DNA of 64,000 bases, taken from the NCBI RefSeq assembly GCF_000315425.1, contig NZ_JH992926.1, positions 285,161 through 349,160 on the forward strand. Direction: 5' to 3'. This document shows, in pieces, positions 60,751 to 64,000 of this stretch. Under the pieces are notes generated by a model. That model was not told where the DNA came from, did no database searches, and was given only the letters and a program-made list of their open reading frames with translations. The stretch's first letter is position 1; every line of letters begins with the position of its first letter. The stretch is from Massilia timonae CCUG 45783 (lineage in GTDB: Bacteria; Pseudomonadota; Gammaproteobacteria; Burkholderiales; Burkholderiaceae_D). The position numbers and the translations under genes were made by a program.

Positions 60751-62336
60751 AGCGCTCCCTTGCAACGAAGACTCTGATCCTTACTGCTGCGGGTGCCCTG
60801 ATCGGGTATGGGGGCTACTGGCTGGGCGCGAACAGGTCTCCAGGCGGCTCCGGCGGACACGGCGACAGGAGCGCGCCGGCCACCGCCTCCCCATCGGATC
60901 CGGGCAGGCGCGTCCTGTATTGGCACGATCCAATGGTTCCCGGAAAACGCTTCGACAAGCCCGGGAAAAGCCCGTTCATGGACATGCAGCTGGTCCCGGT
61001 GTACGCCGACGGCGGTGAAACGACCGGGGTCAGGATCTCGCCGACCCTCCAGCAGAATCTCGGTATCCGGTTCGCGACCGTGCGGCGCGAGGTAGTCACC
61101 GAGTCGCTCGATCTGGTCGGCACGACCCAGTTCGATGCCAGCCGCGAGGAGGTCATCCAGAGTCGTACCGCCGGCTACATCGACAGGCTTCACGTTCGCA
61201 CGCCACTCCAGCAGATCAAGCGCGGTCAGTCCGTCGCTTCGGTATTCGTCCCGGAATGGATCGCCCCCCAGGAGGAGTATCTTGCGCTCAGACGGGGCGG
61301 CGACACAGCGCTTGCCTCCGCCGCTCGCCAGCGCATGCGCGCACTCTCGATCCCCGACTCTCTTGTCGCGGAGCTGGAGCGTACCGGGCGTGTGCAGACG
61401 CACCAGCTGCTCACCTCCCCCGTTTCCGGGGTCGTCAGCGAACTCGGGGTGCGTGAAGGCGCCCAGGTAACACCGGGCATGACCATCGCCAAGGTAGTCG
61501 GCATGCAAACCGTCTGGCTGCTTGCCGAGGTGCCGGAAGCCCTGATCGGCTCCGCTCGAGCCGGCATGCGGGTGAGCGCGACGGCAGAAGGCAATGCCCG
61601 GCAAACCTATGAAGGCAAGGTGCGTGAAATCCTGCCAGGCGTGAACGCCGCTACCCGGACTGCCCAGGCCCGCATCGAACTGGACAACCGCGACGCATCA
61701 CTGATGCCTGGCATGCTGATGCGCGTCCGGCTGAGCGCTGCTGCAGCACAGCCGCGCCTGATGGTTCCGACCGAGGCCGTGATCGCATCGGGTACACGTT
61801 CCATCGTACTGGTCGCTCAGGGCGACAGCCTGCGTCCTGTGGTCGTGACAACCGGCCGCGAGATCGGGAATGACACCGAGATCCTGAGCGGCGTGGACGA
61901 AGGCCAGAAAGTCGTCATCTCGGGGCAGTTCCTGATCGATTCCGAAGCGAACCTGAAATCGGTCCTCCCCAAGTTCGAAAGTGAAATGCCGGCGGCACCC
62001 ACCAATGGCGGCGGGGCCCAGACGCCTGCACCCAACCGTATGGACGCCATGAAGAAGTCGCCGAACGCCGCTGCACAGCCAGACAAGCCAGGCAAAGCGG
62101 CAATGGTACATACGGCGGTCGGCAAGGTGGAGCAGGTCTCGGAAGATGCCATCACGCTGTCGCACGGGCCCGTCCCGACACTGCAATGGCCGCCCATGAC
62201 GATGGATTTCATGAAGCCTGCGCCTGATGCATTCAAGGACATCCAGGCTGGCCAGACCGTCGAATTCGACTTTGTCGAGGGTGCCGATGGCTACCTGCTC
62301 AAGCGGGTCGTGGTAGCGAAGGACGGCAAGCAATGA
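60747..62336 (+). CDS. cusB: RND efflux adaptor with fused CusF domain
   Basis: A 529-residue periplasmic adaptor. N-terminal membrane anchor, then a heavy-metal-binding segment (YWHDPMVPGKRFDKPGKSPF, MDMQLVPVY), lipoyl/hairpin and barrel domains (VTESLDLVGTTQFDAS; SPVSGVVSELGVREGAQV), and, after a Pro/Asn-rich linker, a CusF-like domain (TLQWPPMTMDF) that keeps the Trp and Mets binding Cu(I). The metals are thus Cu(I)/Ag(I). The fusion carries a chaperone that is separate in E. coli. Both ends overlap neighbours by four bases. Confidence 0.93.
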   Translation: MKRSLATKTLILTAAGALIGYGGYWLGANRSPGGSGGHGDRSAPATASPSDPGRRVLYWHDPMVPGKRFDKPGKSPFMDMQLVPVYADGGETTGVRISPTLQQNLGIRFATVRREVVTESLDLVGTTQFDASREEVIQSRTAGYIDRLHVRTPLQQIKRGQSVASVFVPEWIAPQEEYLALRRGGDTALASAARQRMRALSIPDSLVAELERTGRVQTHQLLTSPVSGVVSELGVREGAQVTPGMTIAKVVGMQTVWLLAEVPEALIGSARAGMRVSATAEGNARQTYEGKVREILPGVNAATRTAQARIELDNRDASLMPGMLMRVRLSAAAAQPRLMVPTEAVIASGTRSIVLVAQGDSLRPVVVTTGREIGNDTEILSGVDEGQKVVISGQFLIDSEANLKSVLPKFESEMPAAPTNGGGAQTPAPNRMDAMKKSPNAAAQPDKPGKAAMVHTAVGKVEQVSEDAITLSHGPVPTLQWPPMTMDFMKPAPDAFKDIQAGQTVEFDFVEGADGYLLKRVVVAKDGKQ

Positions 62337-64000
62337 TCGCGCGCATCATCCGCGCGTCGATCGCCGCCCGGGTCTGGGTTCTCCTTGCCGCCGCCCTGCT
62401 AGCGGCATGGGGCGTCCACTCGCTGCGCACGACCTCGCTCGACGCCCTGCCCGACCTTTCCGACACCCAGGTCATCATTCGCGCCCAGTTTCCCGGCAAA
62501 GCGCCGCAGCTGGTCGAAGACCAGGTGACGTATCCATTGACCACTGCCCTGCTGTCCGTGCCCGGAGCGACCTCGGTGCGGGGGTACTCCTTCTTCGGCG
62601 ACTCGTTCGTCTACGTGCTGTTCGATGACGCGACCGACCTGTACTGGGCGCGCTCGCGTGTGACGGAATACGTCAACCAGGTACAGAACCGCCTTCCCGC
62701 CGGCGTGCGGGCCGAACTGGGACCCGACGGTACCGGCGTCGGCTGGGTATTCGAGTATGCGCTGGTCGACAGGACCGGCCGGCACGACCTCAGCCAGCTG
62801 CGCGCCCTCAACGACTGGTTCGTGAAGTTCGAGCTCAGGACGGTGCGCGACGTCGCGGAAGTCGCCAGCATCGGCGGCATGGTCCGGCAATACCAGATCG
62901 TCCTCGACCCGGACCGCTTGCGCGCGTTCGGCATGTCACACACCTGGGTGCTCGATGCGGTCGCTCAGGCCAACCAGGAATCCGGAGGCTCCGTCGTCGA
63001 AATCGCGGAAACCGAGTACATGGTCCGCTCGCACGGCTACCTACGTTCTCTGGAGGACTTCCGCAACATCGTCTTGAACGCGAACGAAGCCGGCACGCCG
63101 GTCCTACTGGGGGACGTCGCCTCGGTGCGCCTGGGGCCCGAGATGCGGCGCGGTATCGCCGAGCTCAATGGCCAGGGCGAGGTCGCCGGCGGCGTCGTGA
63201 TCATGCGGTCCGGGAAGAACGCACTCGACACCATCGACGCCGTCAAGGCCAGGCTCGAAACGCTCAAGCATTCGCTCCCGGAAGGTGTGGAGATCGTCAC
63301 GACCTATGACCGGTCGACGCTGATCTCGGCATCGGTGGCGAACCTGGGGAGCAAGCTCGTTGAAGAGTTCATCGTAGTCGCGATCGTGTGCGCGGTCTTC
63401 CTGTTCCATGTGCGTAGCGCGCTCGTGGCCGTGCTCACCCTGCCCTTGTGCGTGCTGGCGGCATTCATCGTCATGCGCTACCAGGGTGTCAATGCGAACA
63501 TCATGTCACTTGGGGGCATCGCGATCGCCGTAGGCGCCGCTACCGATGCCGCGCTCGTCCTGGTCGAGAACGTCCACAAGCACCTCGAGAGCTATGCGGA
63601 AACCAACGCGGCCAGCGCGCCCGACGCCAGGACCCGCTGGGAAATCATTGCCCAGGCATCGGTCGAAGTCGGGCCGGCACTGTTCTTTTCGCTCCTGATC
63701 GTGACCCTCTCCTTCATCCCCGTGTTCGCGCTCGAAGCCCAGGAGGGCAAGCTGTTCTCGCCACTTGCCTACACCAAGACGTACACGCTTGCGGCGGCCG
63801 CCGGACTGGCCATTACCCTGGTTCCTGTACTGATGGGCTATCTCATCCGGGGCCGGATCCCGAAGGAGTCCGCCAACCCGATCAATCGCCTGCTCATCAA
63901 GGGTTACCGCCCGCTGCTCGACGCCAGTCTCCGGCACCCGAAAACCACGCTGGGTATCGCCATGATCGCGCTTCTGCTGACGGCCATCCCTATCTCGCGG
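62333..64000 (+). CDS. cusA: CusA/CzcA-family RND metal efflux pump, 5' part
   Basis: The first 556 residues of an inner membrane RND pump; the gene runs past the window. LDALPDLSDTQVII and VEDQVTYPLTTALLSVPG at the N-terminus, and GGIAIAVGAATDAALVLVEN in the membrane helix with the proton-relay Asp, are family marks. The HME-RND type is clear; Cu(I)/Ag(I) specificity is inferred from the CusF-fused adaptor. ATG 62333 overlaps the adaptor stop. Confidence 0.93.
   Translation, partial: MIARIIRASIAARVWVLLAAALLAAWGVHSLRTTSLDALPDLSDTQVIIRAQFPGKAPQLVEDQVTYPLTTALLSVPGATSVRGYSFFGDSFVYVLFDDATDLYWARSRVTEYVNQVQNRLPAGVRAELGPDGTGVGWVFEYALVDRTGRHDLSQLRALNDWFVKFELRTVRDVAEVASIGGMVRQYQIVLDPDRLRAFGMSHTWVLDAVAQANQESGGSVVEIAETEYMVRSHGYLRSLEDFRNIVLNANEAGTPVLLGDVASVRLGPEMRRGIAELNGQGEVAGGVVIMRSGKNALDTIDAVKARLETLKHSLPEGVEIVTTYDRSTLISASVANLGSKLVEEFIVVAIVCAVFLFHVRSALVAVLTLPLCVLAAFIVMRYQGVNANIMSLGGIAIAVGAATDAALVLVENVHKHLESYAETNAASAPDARTRWEIIAQASVEVGPALFFSLLIVTLSFIPVFALEAQEGKLFSPLAYTKTYTLAAAAGLAITLVPVLMGYLIRGRIPKESANPINRLLIKGYRPLLDASLRHPKTTLGIAMIALLLTAIPISR

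Noticed and set aside
1..64000. tRNA or rRNA genes or attachment sites in tRNA ends
   Set aside because: I recognised no cloverleaf or rRNA core sequence on either strand, though I could not run a covariance search.

Overview
The window is high-GC DNA that reads like a betaproteobacterium. The protein styles and the NAD gene set suggest Burkholderiales, probably Oxalobacteraceae such as Massilia; this is my inference from recognised families, not a computed placement. It has three parts: chromosome-like backbone (1-23342), a mobile-element and plasmid-derived mosaic (23343-36300), and a copper/silver resistance island (36342-64000, running off the end).

Backbone (1-23342). An alpha/beta hydrolase fragment, an LD-carboxypeptidase and an ABC-F protein (ybiT) precede nadA-nadC. 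nadB lies 6 kb away on the other strand, leading a nadB-EamA transporter stretch followed by a Sir2-hydrolase pair, and a PnuC-type vitamin transporter lies beyond it. NAD synthesis, salvage uptake and an NAD-consuming deacylase are thus grouped. A visibly AT-richer two-gene DNA methyltransferase/putative restriction endonuclease unit (5797-8491) interrupts this region. Further right are a Cys-rich four-helix copper protein, a tyrosine recombinase preceded by a near-perfect LexA box, a secreted amidohydrolase, and a sensor kinase/response-regulator pair for c-di-GMP signalling. The response regulator's EAL domain is cut off at 23342 by IS5-type sequence.

Mosaic (23343-36300). An AT-richer formaldehyde dehydrogenase gene sits between IS5-type ends. 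An IS4/IS50-type element is inserted in an IS5-type element with a 9-bp target duplication, and an IS6 element with an amber codon cuts off the rest of the IS5 copy. After acuI and a truncated PRC-barrel gene come two abutting IS3 elements, a second tyrosine recombinase related to the first, and plasmid-type material: a KfrA-like coiled-coil protein, a decayed kfrA fragment, short direct repeats and repeated TGTCGA boxes.

Copper island (36342-64000). A left operon on the minus strand (small CxxC protein, [2Fe-2S] ferredoxin, CopA-type P-ATPase, small membrane protein) starts from a promoter with the 19-bp spacer typical of MerR/CueR control. Diverging from it on the plus strand is a run of periplasmic and membrane copper genes: CopL-like protein, His-rich protein, TolC-type lipoprotein, two-domain multicopper oxidase, DUF411 protein, CusF-like protein, CopC, CopD and a SnoaL-like protein. 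Then come a DUF305/cytochrome c pair and an RTX-repeat protein. A second minus-strand copper block (CopL-like, multicopper oxidase, CopB, Cys-rich copper protein) has been hit by IS21 and IS3 insertions with clean target duplications, and an IS256 copy lies next to it. A CusCBA-type efflux system (59434-64000) closes the window. Export from the cytosol, periplasmic oxidation and binding, and trans-envelope efflux are all represented, while part of the second block is broken.
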